Source: DATGIQ01 sp035295665 (lineage in GTDB: Bacteria; Planctomycetota; Planctomycetia; Gemmatales; Gemmataceae). From it: a stretch of 11,409 nucleotides of DNA. Each line of letters begins with the position of its first letter. The first letter of the stretch is position 1. Location of the stretch: the NCBI GenBank assembly GCA_035295665.1, contig DATGIQ010000139.1, positions 1 to 11,409 on the forward strand, in the 5' to 3' direction. A program made the translations under genes and the position numbers. This document shows positions 1 through 7,328 of this stretch, piece after piece. The notes beneath the pieces are model-generated. The model saw only the letters and a program-made list of their open reading frames with translations, was not told the DNA's origin and did no database searches.

Positions 1-1693
1 GGACGCTGCCGGCACTGGTCACAACGTCCAGTTTTCCATCCTGGTTGAAGTCGCCGACGGCCAGGGAAACGTACAGGGAACCGGTTTGAGCCGGGGTGCT
101 CCGGGTCGCTTGAAACGTGCCGTTACCGTTGCCGAGCAGGATACTCACTCCCGATCCATCGGCCACCGCCAGGTCGGGGATGCCATCGCCGTTGAAGTCC
201 CCGAGTGCGATCGCGGATGGAGATTGGCCGACCGTATAGTGTTGGGCAGCCTGAAACGTCCCGTCGCCGTTCCCGAGCATGACTGCGATGGTGTTACTTG
301 GGGAGGCAGGATTGAAGCTGACCATGGCCATCACAAGGTCAGGGATATTATCCCCGTTCAGATCCCCGGCCACGATGGCGATACCGGAGGCGGGGAGGTT
401 GGGACCCGCTTGAAACGTGCCATCGCCGTTGCCCAGGAGCAATTTGCCATTGCCCGTCGCGAGATCCAACTTCCCGTCACCGTTGAAGTCAGCCACTGCA
501 ACGGAGCCCAGCCCGCCGTCACTGCCAACCATGAAGCTGCGTGCCGCCCCGAATGTGCCATCGCCTTTGTTGAGCAACACGCTCACTCCGGAGGAGTCCA
601 GGGAGGCGATATCGGTATGGCCATCCACATTGAAATCGCCGGCCGCGATCCCGAGACTCTGGGCAGCATAAATCGCACCGGCCTGGAAGGTGCCGTCGCC
701 GTTGCCTACCAAGATACTCACCGTGCCAACCCCGCCCACAGCGAGATCGAGCACGCCATCGCCGTTGAAATCTCCGGCCGCCAGAGCGGACGCACCGCCA
801 AGATAGGATTGCGGTGACTGGAAGGTGCCATCGCCATTGCCCAGGTAAATCAGCACTTTCCCTTCCGTGACGACGGCAACATCGGGATGGCCATCCCGAT
901 TAAAGTCGCCCGTGGCCACCGTTGCTGGCTGCTGGCCGGCAGTGTAACTCTGAGGCAGCCGGAAGGAGCCGTCACCATTGCCGAGGAAAATAATGAGCGC
1001 TCCGCTAAATTGGAAATCGGTGACGGCAAGGTCGAGATGGCCGTCGCCGTTGAAATCTGCAACCGCCACCGACTGGGCGTTGGGGCCACCAGTCAGGTAG
1101 TTTTGCGGTGTCTTGAAGGAGCCGTCGCCATTGCCGAGAAAGATGCTCACCGTGCCCAGGAAATCTGGATCGGTCCCTGCGTTAGCCACGGCTAGGTCAG
1201 GGACGCCGTCGCCGTTGAAGTCCCCAACGGCCACGGACACAGGATTGGCCGCGGCCGTGTAGTTCTGGGCGGCCTTGAACGTGCCGTTGCCTGCGCCCAG
1301 CAGGATGCCGACCGTGCCGCCGGAATCGTTGATGTTGACCACCGCAAGGTCGGGCAGGCCATCGCCGTTCAAGTCACCGACCGCCACCGATAGGGCCACG
1401 CCGCCCGTGTCATAGTTTTGGGCCGGCTGGAAGGTGCCGTCGCCATTGCCGAACAAAATGCTGACTCCGCCGTCGTTATTGATCTCGGCGAGATCCGGGA
1501 TGCCGTCGCCGTTGAGGTCCGCAACCGCCACTGCCGTGCCACCGGGTTGGTAAGTGGGGGCCGTGACAAAGCCGGCGTTGATGGAAGTCGCTTGTAGACC
1601 CAAGAGCGTCACGATACTCAGGATCCAGTGCTTGCGAAGTACCGCAGCAATCGAGCGATCGAAAAGGGCGGCGAAAATAGTCGAGTTTGACAT
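1..1693 (-). CDS. Secreted FG-GAP/VCBS repeat protein, C-terminus cut by window edge
   Basis: The frame is open from an ATG at 1693 to the left edge (564 codons, no stop), so the C-terminus is missing. AGGAGA (plus-strand 1701-1706) lies 7 bases upstream of this ATG and supports the start. Residues 1-40 look like a signal peptide with a long charged n-region, a hydrophobic stretch at about 23-36 and likely cleavage after SINA (residue 40). After that come 11 repeats of about 42-55 residues. Each has a DxNxDGxxDL calcium-binding loop (first Asp at residues 59, 107, 158, 213, 263, 308, 353, 402, 444, 499, 548), mostly followed by a (V/L)xILLGNGDGTF strand-turn. This is the FG-GAP/VCBS pattern, expected to fold as an integrin-alpha-like beta-propeller. 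Repeat 9 has NGDN instead of NGDG. Such proteins are exported and many bind calcium. The ligand is unknown, and a C-terminal anchor or enzymatic domain could lie outside the window. Confidence 0.9.
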   Translation of the reverse strand, partial: MSNSTIFAALFDRSIAAVLRKHWILSIVTLLGLQATSINAGFVTAPTYQPGGTAVAVADLNGDGIPDLAEINNDGGVSILFGNGDGTFQPAQNYDTGGVALSVAVGDLNGDGLPDLAVVNINDSGGTVGILLGAGNGTFKAAQNYTAAANPVSVAVGDFNGDGVPDLAVANAGTDPDFLGTVSIFLGNGDGSFKTPQNYLTGGPNAQSVAVADFNGDGHLDLAVTDFQFSGALIIFLGNGDGSFRLPQSYTAGQQPATVATGDFNRDGHPDVAVVTEGKVLIYLGNGDGTFQSPQSYLGGASALAAGDFNGDGVLDLAVGGVGTVSILVGNGDGTFQAGAIYAAQSLGIAAGDFNVDGHTDIASLDSSGVSVLLNKGDGTFGAARSFMVGSDGGLGSVAVADFNGDGKLDLATGNGKLLLGNGDGTFQAGPNLPASGIAIVAGDLNGDNIPDLVMAMVSFNPASPSNTIAVMLGNGDGTFQAAQHYTVGQSPSAIALGDFNGDGIPDLAVADGSGVSILLGNGNGTFQATRSTPAQTGSLYVSLAVGDFNQDGKLDVVTSAGSV

Positions 1694-1756
1694 GATGCGA
1701 TCTCCTACTGGGGTAGAGTTGCCAAGGTAGGCTGTTCCGTTGAATCGCAGGTGCCA

Positions 1757-1785
1757 TTTTGGACAAATCGACAGCGCATTGCAAG
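1757..1785 (-). promoter_or_regulatory. Possible sigma-70 promoter for the FG-GAP gene
   Basis: On the minus strand TTGCAA (1780-1785) is followed after 17 bases by CAAAAT (1757-1762). Each hexamer matches 4 of 6 consensus positions and the spacing is optimal. It lies about 65 bases upstream of the ATG at 1693. This is a pattern match only. Confidence 0.3.
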
Positions 1786-1813
1786 GGAGACTGCGTCCGG
1801 ACATAAGCCGGGA

Positions 1814-1831
1814 CCGACATTTTCTTGTCGG
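1814..1831. other. Inverted repeat in the divergent intergenic region
   Basis: CCGACA (1814-1819) and TGTCGG (1826-1831) form a perfect 6-bp inverted repeat around the loop TTTTCT. It lies between the divergent FG-GAP and oxidoreductase genes, upstream of the proposed FG-GAP promoter. It could be an operator or a small hairpin. No run of T follows it, so it does not look like a terminator. Confidence 0.35.
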
Positions 1832-1962
1832 AGCAGAATCCGCAGCTTCCAGTGAACCTATTGTGGAGCGGCGTGGTCGTTTGGCGTCGGCCGGAGTATG
1901 TTGGCAACAAGAATGCCCTGTACCGGCCTCACCGCCATGCTTTGTGCCGAAGGAACCTGACC

Positions 1963-3261
1963 ATGCCCTCCCTCGACCGCCGCCGCTTCCTGCAACGCTC
2001 CGCCGCCACACTCGGCACGCTCACTGCTCTGACGGCCGCCGGCGCCGCCGACCGCCCAAATGAAAAAGTTCTACTCGCATTCATGGGTGTGCGCGGCCGC
2101 GGCAAAGAGCTGATTCGGGGGTTCTCCGCGTTTGAGGACGTGGAAATCGCCGCCATTTGCGATCCGGACCAAAACGTCATTGCCCCCGCTATCAAGGAAG
2201 CGGAAAAGAAGCAAAAAAAGACGCCAAGGGTCGAAAAGGACGTCCGCCGGGTTCTCGAGGACAAGGACATCATGGCCCTGGTCATCGCCGCTCCGGACCA
2301 TTGGCATGCCCTGGGTACGATCTGGGCCTGCCAGGCCGGCAAACATGTGTACGTTGAAAAGCCAGCCTCCCACAATCTCATCGAAGGACGGCGCATGGTC
2401 GAAGCCGCGCGCCGCCATGACCGCGTCGTTCAGCTCGGCACGCAGCGCCGCAGTGCAGCGCATTTCGCCAGTGCTGCGGAGCTGATCCGCTCCGGCAAGC
2501 TTGGTAAGGTCCCTTTCGTCCGCACCTGGATCGCCGGCAATCGCAAGCCCATCGGTCATAAGCCGGATGGCCCCGTTCCTACCGGCGTCGACTACGATCT
2601 TTGGCTGGGTCCTGCGCCAAAGCGGCCTTTCAATCCCAACCGCTTCCATTACAACTGGCACTGGAACTGGGACTACGGAACCGGCGAAATCGGCAATAAC
2701 GGGATCCATGCACTCGATATGGCACGTTTCTTGGTCGGACTGGATGCACCCGTTCGGATCACGGCCGGCGGCGGCAAGCTGTTCTACGAGGACGATCAGC
2801 AAACCCCAGACACGATGGTCGCCACCTTCGATTTTCCACATACCTGTGTGATCTGGGAGCATCGTATCTGGTCCAAGACCGGCGTCGAGGGCGAACCATT
2901 CGGCATCATGGTCTACGGCGAAAAAGGGACGCTGGTCTTCGATCGATCCGGCTGGAAGGTGCAAGATGGGATCGACGCGTCGGACCGATCGAGCGGCACC
3001 GACCGGGCACACTTTCGCAACTTTCTCGATTGCGTCAAGGAGCACAGGCGGCCAAATGGCGACATCGAGGAGGGACACAAAAGCACGCGCTTATGTCATC
3101 TGGGCAACATTGCGTTCCGGACGGGAAGGAGTCTCCGCTTTGATGATCGATCGGAAACGATCGCCGATGATCCCGAAGCGAATAGGCTTCTGGGCCGAAC
3201 CTATCGGGAACCATTCGTTTCGACCGAATTGACAACGTCCCATCCGACGCGGGGAACCTGA
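1963..3261 (+). CDS. Tat-exported Gfo/Idh/MocA family oxidoreductase
   Basis: This is a 432-residue protein. The ATG at 1963 is preferred because AAGGA (1950-1954) sits 8 bases upstream and the protein then begins with a twin-arginine signal: RRR at residues 6-8 followed by FLQ, then an Ala/Thr/Leu-rich h-region to about residue 28. The frame is open further upstream, but that extension would bury the signal. The N-terminal Rossmann domain shows GVRGRG (42-47) for dinucleotide binding, CDPD (66-69), APDHWH (110-115) and the family EKP motif (132-134, K133). The C-terminal domain carries the Trp-rich NWHWNWDYGTGEIGNNGIHALD segment (231-252), typical of the planctomycete members. Family members oxidise, reduce or epimerise sugars and related compounds with NAD(P) or a tightly bound nucleotide; the substrate cannot be read here. 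Tat export suggests folding with cofactor before transport. It is divergent from the FG-GAP gene and has no obvious operon partner. Confidence 0.92.
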   Translation: MPSLDRRRFLQRSAATLGTLTALTAAGAADRPNEKVLLAFMGVRGRGKELIRGFSAFEDVEIAAICDPDQNVIAPAIKEAEKKQKKTPRVEKDVRRVLEDKDIMALVIAAPDHWHALGTIWACQAGKHVYVEKPASHNLIEGRRMVEAARRHDRVVQLGTQRRSAAHFASAAELIRSGKLGKVPFVRTWIAGNRKPIGHKPDGPVPTGVDYDLWLGPAPKRPFNPNRFHYNWHWNWDYGTGEIGNNGIHALDMARFLVGLDAPVRITAGGGKLFYEDDQQTPDTMVATFDFPHTCVIWEHRIWSKTGVEGEPFGIMVYGEKGTLVFDRSGWKVQDGIDASDRSSGTDRAHFRNFLDCVKEHRRPNGDIEEGHKSTRLCHLGNIAFRTGRSLRFDDRSETIADDPEANRLLGRTYREPFVSTELTTSHPTRGT

Positions 3262-3359
3262 CGTTGCCGGCTCGGTGCAGGGTGTGCGTGTTGTAATCAG
3301 AAACGGATTCCCGGCAGGAGAGAAATCTTCATTCCCGTAAAGAATTTCGGACTTTCCGG

Positions 3360-3389
3360 TTGTGACCGCTCCCCAAACCCGGTTATAAT
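3360..3389 (+). promoter_or_regulatory. Sigma-70-like promoter for the TPR gene
   Basis: TTGTGA (3360-3365) and a perfect TATAAT (3384-3389) are separated by 18 bases, about 70 bases upstream of the ATG at 3458. A perfect -10 box in this GC-rich surrounding is the strongest protein-gene promoter in the window. It indicates that the TPR gene is transcribed separately from the oxidoreductase gene. Confidence 0.55.
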
Positions 3390-3457
3390 CGGGCGGTTGG
3401 GAGGACAGACGCGCATCCGCGGTAAATCCCCCGCCGCAGCAGTTGGGGGCGAAAATC

Positions 3458-4426
3458 ATGGCAAACGAAACGATCGAGAGCCTGTGCCAAAAGGCCCGCC
3501 AAGCTGTTGCGCAGGGCGACAACGATCAGGCTCGGCAGATTTACGTCCAGGCCCTCGCCTTGAAGGCCGATGCGCCGGATGTCCATTACGGCCTGGCCAC
3601 GGTCTGCTTCTTGGTGAACGACCTCCAGAGTGCGGCGCACCATTTTCGTGAAGTCACGCGGCTCGATCCGCTGCGGGCGGGAGCGCACATCAATCTCGGG
3701 GCCGTCTACAATCGCCTGGACAAGGTAGATGAGGCCATCCAGGTCCTCCGCCGCGGCATTCAGCTCGATACCCGCCGGGCCGAGGGGTATTACAACTTGG
3801 GTTTGGCTTATCGCCGGAAACGCCAGCTCGATCTGGCAATCCAGGCGTATCACGAAGCAACGCGTCTCAATCCGCGTATGGCCGACGCTCACCTCAACCT
3901 GGCCAATGCGTATCTGGACAAGGGACAATATCATCTTGCCGTTTCGCATTATCACCAGGCCCTGGAGCTCCGTCCCAACTGGGAGAAGGCCGAGAACGGC
4001 CTCGCTCAGGCAGAAGCTGCCATGGCTTCAGCCCGGCGCCCGGCAACGCCTGTCTCCTCGGCAGCGGGTGACACGGTAAGCGATCGGGGGAACCAAGCGG
4101 TGTCTACGGCCACCGCGATCCTGGATCCGGAACGCACGATCGACCCGAACCTGCATGGGGCCCAGCTCTCGTATCTGCATCATGCAACGATCGAATCGGA
4201 AAACCAGGGGCGAAATTTCGTGGCGGTTCTGGAGAAAGAACTCGAGCCCGCACTCAAAGAGCTGTCGAGTTGCCTCTTTTATCCGGACGGGTCCATGGGC
4301 GGACTGGATACGTGTCTGCAGAAATTCGAAAACGCCATCCACAGCCTGCGCAGTGCCCAACGCAGCTTGCAAAGCTGCCTCGATCAGGTGCGCACCCTCG
4401 GCGATCAACTAATCAAGAGTACGTGA
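3458..4426 (+). CDS. TPR-repeat protein
   Basis: This is a 322-residue protein starting at ATG 3458. An in-frame TTG at 3443 would add five residues, and the upstream GGGGGCG is only a weak ribosome site for either. Five tetratricopeptide repeats fill roughly residues 4-37, 39-71, 74-106, 107-140 and 142-174, with the usual YxNLGxxY / A / NPxxxxAHxNLA spacing. A flexible Pro/Ala/Ser/Thr-rich linker (about 185-225) follows. The C-terminal part (about 236-322) is probably helical and contains two Cys-bearing stretches (SSCLFYPD and LQSCLDQ). There is no signal peptide or membrane segment, so it is probably a cytoplasmic scaffold. TPRs bind peptides or partner proteins; the partner is unknown. 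I do not recognise the C-terminal region. The gene has its own promoter and converges on the methyltransferase gene with a 50-base gap. Confidence 0.88.
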   Translation: MANETIESLCQKARQAVAQGDNDQARQIYVQALALKADAPDVHYGLATVCFLVNDLQSAAHHFREVTRLDPLRAGAHINLGAVYNRLDKVDEAIQVLRRGIQLDTRRAEGYYNLGLAYRRKRQLDLAIQAYHEATRLNPRMADAHLNLANAYLDKGQYHLAVSHYHQALELRPNWEKAENGLAQAEAAMASARRPATPVSSAAGDTVSDRGNQAVSTATAILDPERTIDPNLHGAQLSYLHHATIESENQGRNFVAVLEKELEPALKELSSCLFYPDGSMGGLDTCLQKFENAIHSLRSAQRSLQSCLDQVRTLGDQLIKST

Positions 4427-4476
4427 ATAGGGCGACGAGGCGCCGGTCCCAACGACGCACGAGCCCATCCCGTAGC

Positions 4477-5196
4477 TCAGCGACACCGGCCGACGAGCTG
4501 CTCTCGGGGTTTGAGTCGGAGATGGCGTACCACCGCCGGCGGCATATTCATGAACACACGCTGCCGCCGGACCTGGTACGTGCGGATGTATTCGCCAACC
4601 ACTCTTCCCACGCGGTAGAGTCGCCGGCGTTCGCGCCGGTCGGCAAACGGCGTTTTCAATTGACGGATGAAGACGTATTCGTAATAGGTCAGAGTCCCGC
4701 CCGGCTTGAGTAGGCGATCGTAAACACGGTAAATCTCGCGTACCTGAGCCACTGGAAAATTGTTCAACGGCAAGCCGGAAATGATGAAATCATACGTCGC
4801 TTCGCCTTTAAGATTCTCGATGGCAGCGTGGATTAGCTTGACCTGATCGCGATGGCGCCAAAACCTTCTTTCCTCTTCGAACCGCCACCGGAGCATCTCA
4901 ATGAAGTGAGGGTTCAGCTCCACCAGGTCCAGCCGGTCGCCGGGTAGGAGGTGCCGGAGGATCTGTGCCGTGACAGAACCCGTGCCCGGGCCAACCTCGA
5001 GAATGCGGCTCGGAGCCCGCCATTTGCGCAACTCGGAAACCAGGGCCCGAGCTAAGAAGCGACTACTGGGCAAGAGGGCGCCCGTATCTCGGAAATGCCG
5101 CCGCGACTCGCGGATGAAGTCTCCGCATTCAACCCAAAAGCGCATCCTTCGTGCCTCGTAAACGCCAAACAGGCGTACCAGTGTGCGGTGTAGCAT
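4477..5196 (-). CDS. PmtA/OlsG-like SAM-dependent lipid N-methyltransferase
   Basis: This is a 239-residue class I methyltransferase when started at the ATG at 5196. An in-frame GTG at 5211 would add five residues, and neither start has a clear Shine-Dalgarno. Motif I is LEVGPGTG (66-73), the acidic end of beta-2 is VELN (92-95), and the motif IV region is ISGLPLNNF (139-147), followed by LLKPGGTLTYYEY (162-174). Together with the DTGALLPSSRFLA segment (37-49) this matches the phosphatidylethanolamine N-methyltransferase (PmtA) group, often annotated as rRNA adenine N6-methyltransferase-like or phospholipid methyltransferase. PmtA makes phosphatidylcholine from phosphatidylethanolamine. The related planctomycete enzyme OlsG methylates ornithine lipids. 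Which lipid is used here cannot be decided from sequence. There is no membrane segment, and the basic N- and C-terminal stretches could contact the membrane surface. It lies about 100 bases downstream of the phosphatase gene on the same strand, so co-transcription is possible. Confidence 0.82.
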   Translation of the reverse strand: MLHRTLVRLFGVYEARRMRFWVECGDFIRESRRHFRDTGALLPSSRFLARALVSELRKWRAPSRILEVGPGTGSVTAQILRHLLPGDRLDLVELNPHFIEMLRWRFEEERRFWRHRDQVKLIHAAIENLKGEATYDFIISGLPLNNFPVAQVREIYRVYDRLLKPGGTLTYYEYVFIRQLKTPFADRRERRRLYRVGRVVGEYIRTYQVRRQRVFMNMPPAVVRHLRLKPREQLVGRCR

Positions 5197-5296
5197 AGCC
5201 GATTTTCGCACTCTGGCAACGGGAAAGCGCTGGAATCTATGCTCCCTGGGGGGCGCTTGTTTCGACGAGCTGGGACACTCTCACTCAGGAAGGATG

Positions 5297-7057
5297 TCAG
5301 GGAGCCACAAAGACTCCTTCCGGCAGCGGCGCTTGGGAGCGGGCGGGGCGCGGGATGCCGAGGGCGTGAGCAAGGATCGTCGCGGTCGCTAGGGGCGTCA
5401 CCGATTCAGCATGCACACCCGGTCGGATTCCGGTGCCGAGAACCATCAGTGGGACATGCGTATCGTACTCATGCGGTGTGCCATGCGTGGTTCCCGTTAG
5501 AAACGGGGAAGAAAAGAGGTAGTACGGTTTGAGCACCACGGCCACATCGCCGCTCCGATCGCTCTGGAAAGAGCGACGCACCCGGACACCGATGGAATCC
5601 CCCGCCGGCACTCCCTTGAGGAGCTGGCTCCGCGTATACGCAGTCAAGACGCCCGGTTGCTGCTTCAGCCAGCCGGCCAGCGCTTCCTCCACCACGGCCT
5701 GGTCAAGTCCACGCTGTTGCAGGAGGGCACGGTTGAGATAGATCCACGGAGAGGCCTTCGCCTCTAACCATCGAGCCTTCTGATCGCTTTGGCCAAACAT
5801 TTTATCAAGAAACGCCTCTGCACGGCTGCCAAGCAGTTCGGCAGGTACCCGGCCAGCATCTTTCCCCTTCGCACGGGCAACTTCCGGCAGTGGACATACG
5901 CCATGATCGGCCGTCAACGCCACCACGTATCGCCCTTTTCCCACGCTGGAGTCGAGGTGATCGAGCAGTCGTTGCACGATCTGGTCCGAGCGCAACGTGA
6001 CATCGAATACCTCCTGGGAATCGGGGCCCCAGCAATGGCCGATGAGATCATTGCTCGAAAAGCTCACCGAAAGGAGGTCCGGGGCATCCGAACGACCCAG
6101 GTGTTCAGCGTCCACGGCACGCAGGGCCAATTCCAGGAGAAGCTCGTTGCCGTAGGGTGAAGTGATCACTGCCTGGTAGTAGTCGTCACTGATCTTGGGT
6201 TTGCCGCCCATCATCGGATGGGGGAAGGTGCGTTCCTGGCCGAAGCCCCTTCCCTCGGCGCGGACATCGTCCGGGCCACTGTAGAACTCATATTCCAGGT
6301 CGGGCCGGAACCGCGTCCAGGCCTTGCCGAACCAATGGTCTGCCGGCTGGGTAGCATTGAACGCCGCTACCCAGGGGTGCACTTGCAAACGATAGTACGT
6401 GGAGGTGACGAAAATGCCATCATGCGTATCGAACCAGTAACAGGCGTCGGCACGCCGGCCGGCTGGGAGCACGGCGGAGCGATCTTTCAGCGAGAGCGCC
6501 ACGACACGTCCTTTCCCTCCGGTCCCTTGTTTGAGTGCATCACCTAATGTGGGGGCCAGCAACCGCTCAGGAGAAACGCTCGTTTTGGCGATGCGTTTCT
6601 GCTCTGCCACGGACGGCGGCTCTGCGTGCGGAATCGTCGGAACACGCTCATATCGACCAGCGACTACACAGTTGACATCCTTGCCGGTCGTGCGATCATA
6701 CCAGTCGTTTTCGATGATCCCATGTTCGGCCGGTGAACAACCGGTGGCGATGGAAGCGTGACCCGCCCCGGTAATCGTGTCGGAGTAGGGATAGTAACAA
6801 TTGCGGAACCACGCACCCTCCTGTTGCAGGCGGCGAAAGCCCCGTTCTCCAAATAGCTTCTCCCACCGCAAAATATAGTCCGCGCGCATCTGATCAAAGA
6901 TCAGCAGCACGGCGAGTCGCGGCGAATTGTTGGCCGCGGGTTCGCCAGCCAATGCTTGGTGCAATCGGCCAACGCTCCCAGCGGATAGAAACACCACGAA
7001 TAGGTTGGATGTAATCACCAGCCAGATCCGTATCGGAAAGCGATAAGACGCGAGCAT
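5297..7057 (-). CDS. Secreted PafA-like alkaline phosphatase
   Basis: This is a 586-residue protein. The frame stays open to 7492, but the ATG at 7057 is chosen: AAGGA (TCCTT on the plus strand, 7064-7068) lies 6 bases upstream, and residues 1-38 then form a signal peptide (basic start, hydrophobic 11-28, cleavage near ALA-GE). The body is alkaline-phosphatase superfamily. Expected zinc ligands are D55 (FDQMR), D337 and H341 (NDLIGH), D384 and H385 (ADHGV) and H534 (YDTHVP). The Thr nucleophile is probably T96 in SDTITGAGHAS. N117 (NDWYD) plus K191 and R193 (KDR) match the Asn, Lys-x-Arg residues that PafA-type monoesterases use to hold phosphate. This points to release of phosphate from monoesters outside the cytoplasm rather than a sulfatase, since the CxPxR sulfatase motif is absent. 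Phosphodiesterase activity is not excluded. The methyltransferase gene follows on the same strand, and the lipoprotein gene is divergent. Confidence 0.88.
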   Translation of the reverse strand: MLASYRFPIRIWLVITSNLFVVFLSAGSVGRLHQALAGEPAANNSPRLAVLLIFDQMRADYILRWEKLFGERGFRRLQQEGAWFRNCYYPYSDTITGAGHASIATGCSPAEHGIIENDWYDRTTGKDVNCVVAGRYERVPTIPHAEPPSVAEQKRIAKTSVSPERLLAPTLGDALKQGTGGKGRVVALSLKDRSAVLPAGRRADACYWFDTHDGIFVTSTYYRLQVHPWVAAFNATQPADHWFGKAWTRFRPDLEYEFYSGPDDVRAEGRGFGQERTFPHPMMGGKPKISDDYYQAVITSPYGNELLLELALRAVDAEHLGRSDAPDLLSVSFSSNDLIGHCWGPDSQEVFDVTLRSDQIVQRLLDHLDSSVGKGRYVVALTADHGVCPLPEVARAKGKDAGRVPAELLGSRAEAFLDKMFGQSDQKARWLEAKASPWIYLNRALLQQRGLDQAVVEEALAGWLKQQPGVLTAYTRSQLLKGVPAGDSIGVRVRRSFQSDRSGDVAVVLKPYYLFSSPFLTGTTHGTPHEYDTHVPLMVLGTGIRPGVHAESVTPLATATILAHALGIPRPARSQAPLPEGVFVAP

Positions 7058-7063
7058 GAAGAA

Positions 7064-7068
7064 TCCTT
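7064..7068 (-). promoter_or_regulatory. Ribosome binding site deciding the phosphatase start
   Basis: AAGGA on the minus strand lies 6 bases before the ATG at 7057. It favours this start over the longer open frame, which would run 435 bases further and overlap the divergent lipoprotein gene. Confidence 0.6.
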
Positions 7069-7126
7069 GGTGTGAAATCGTTTTGGGGGCGGACCCGCGC
7101 AGGGCATTGAGGTAGCCGCATTCATC

Positions 7127-7155
7127 AGGGTAAGGTGCAAAAGGTCCCCCGACAA
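7127..7155 (-). promoter_or_regulatory. Weak candidate promoter for the phosphatase gene
   Basis: On the minus strand TTGTCG (7150-7155) and TACCCT (7127-7132) are 17 bases apart, about 70 bases upstream of the ATG at 7057. The -10 box is poor apart from TA...T. I see no PHO-box-like direct repeat nearby. Confidence 0.22.
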
Positions 7156-7227
7156 GGTCGTCACGAGTTGGCCGTGCGAATCGGCACGCTTGAGACGTGA
7201 ATGGCCCAAAGTCCGTGGCGACAGTTC

Positions 7228-7255
7228 TTGCATCACGGGCCGCGGTGGTTACACT
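7228..7255 (+). promoter_or_regulatory. Candidate promoter for the lipoprotein gene
   Basis: TTGCAT (7228-7233) and TACACT (7250-7255) are separated by 16 bases and lie about 75 bases upstream of the TTG start at 7329. Both hexamers are reasonable but imperfect. Confidence 0.33.
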
Positions 7256-7315
7256 GAGGGGGACGCTGTCAAAGGGACATTCGCCAACCTCTTCGGGGTT
7301 TACAGGCACGCAAAA

Positions 7316-7322
7316 GGGAGGA
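7316..7322 (+). promoter_or_regulatory. Strong ribosome binding site for a TTG start
   Basis: GGGAGGA lies 6 bases before TTG 7329. It is the strongest Shine-Dalgarno sequence in the window and decides the lipoprotein start. The ATG at 7322, which overlaps it, is in a different frame. Confidence 0.65.
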
Positions 7323-7328
7323 TGGGCC

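Noticed and set aside
86..817. A 243-codon plus-strand open frame, and a similar one at 887-1195
   Set aside because: They lie antisense to the FG-GAP gene. Their regular look comes from the repeats on the other strand, and there is no signal, ribosome site or family match.
1..1560. CRISPR-like or satellite repeat array
   Set aside because: The repeats are imperfect, keep the reading frame and encode protein repeats, so they are coding FG-GAP units.
1825..1962. N-terminal extension of the oxidoreductase to 1825
   Set aside because: It would place 46 unrelated residues before a well-formed Tat signal, while ATG 1963 has a good ribosome site.
2071..3078. A 335-codon minus-strand open frame
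   Set aside because: It is antisense to the oxidoreductase, whose frame has clear family motifs. It is a GC-rich shadow frame.
3262..3320. Possible terminator after the oxidoreductase (TGCCGG ... CCGGCA)
   Set aside because: The loop is over 40 bases and no T-run follows.
4427..4476. Bidirectional terminator between the convergent TPR and methyltransferase genes
   Set aside because: I found no stable inverted repeat with flanking A/T runs in these 50 bases.
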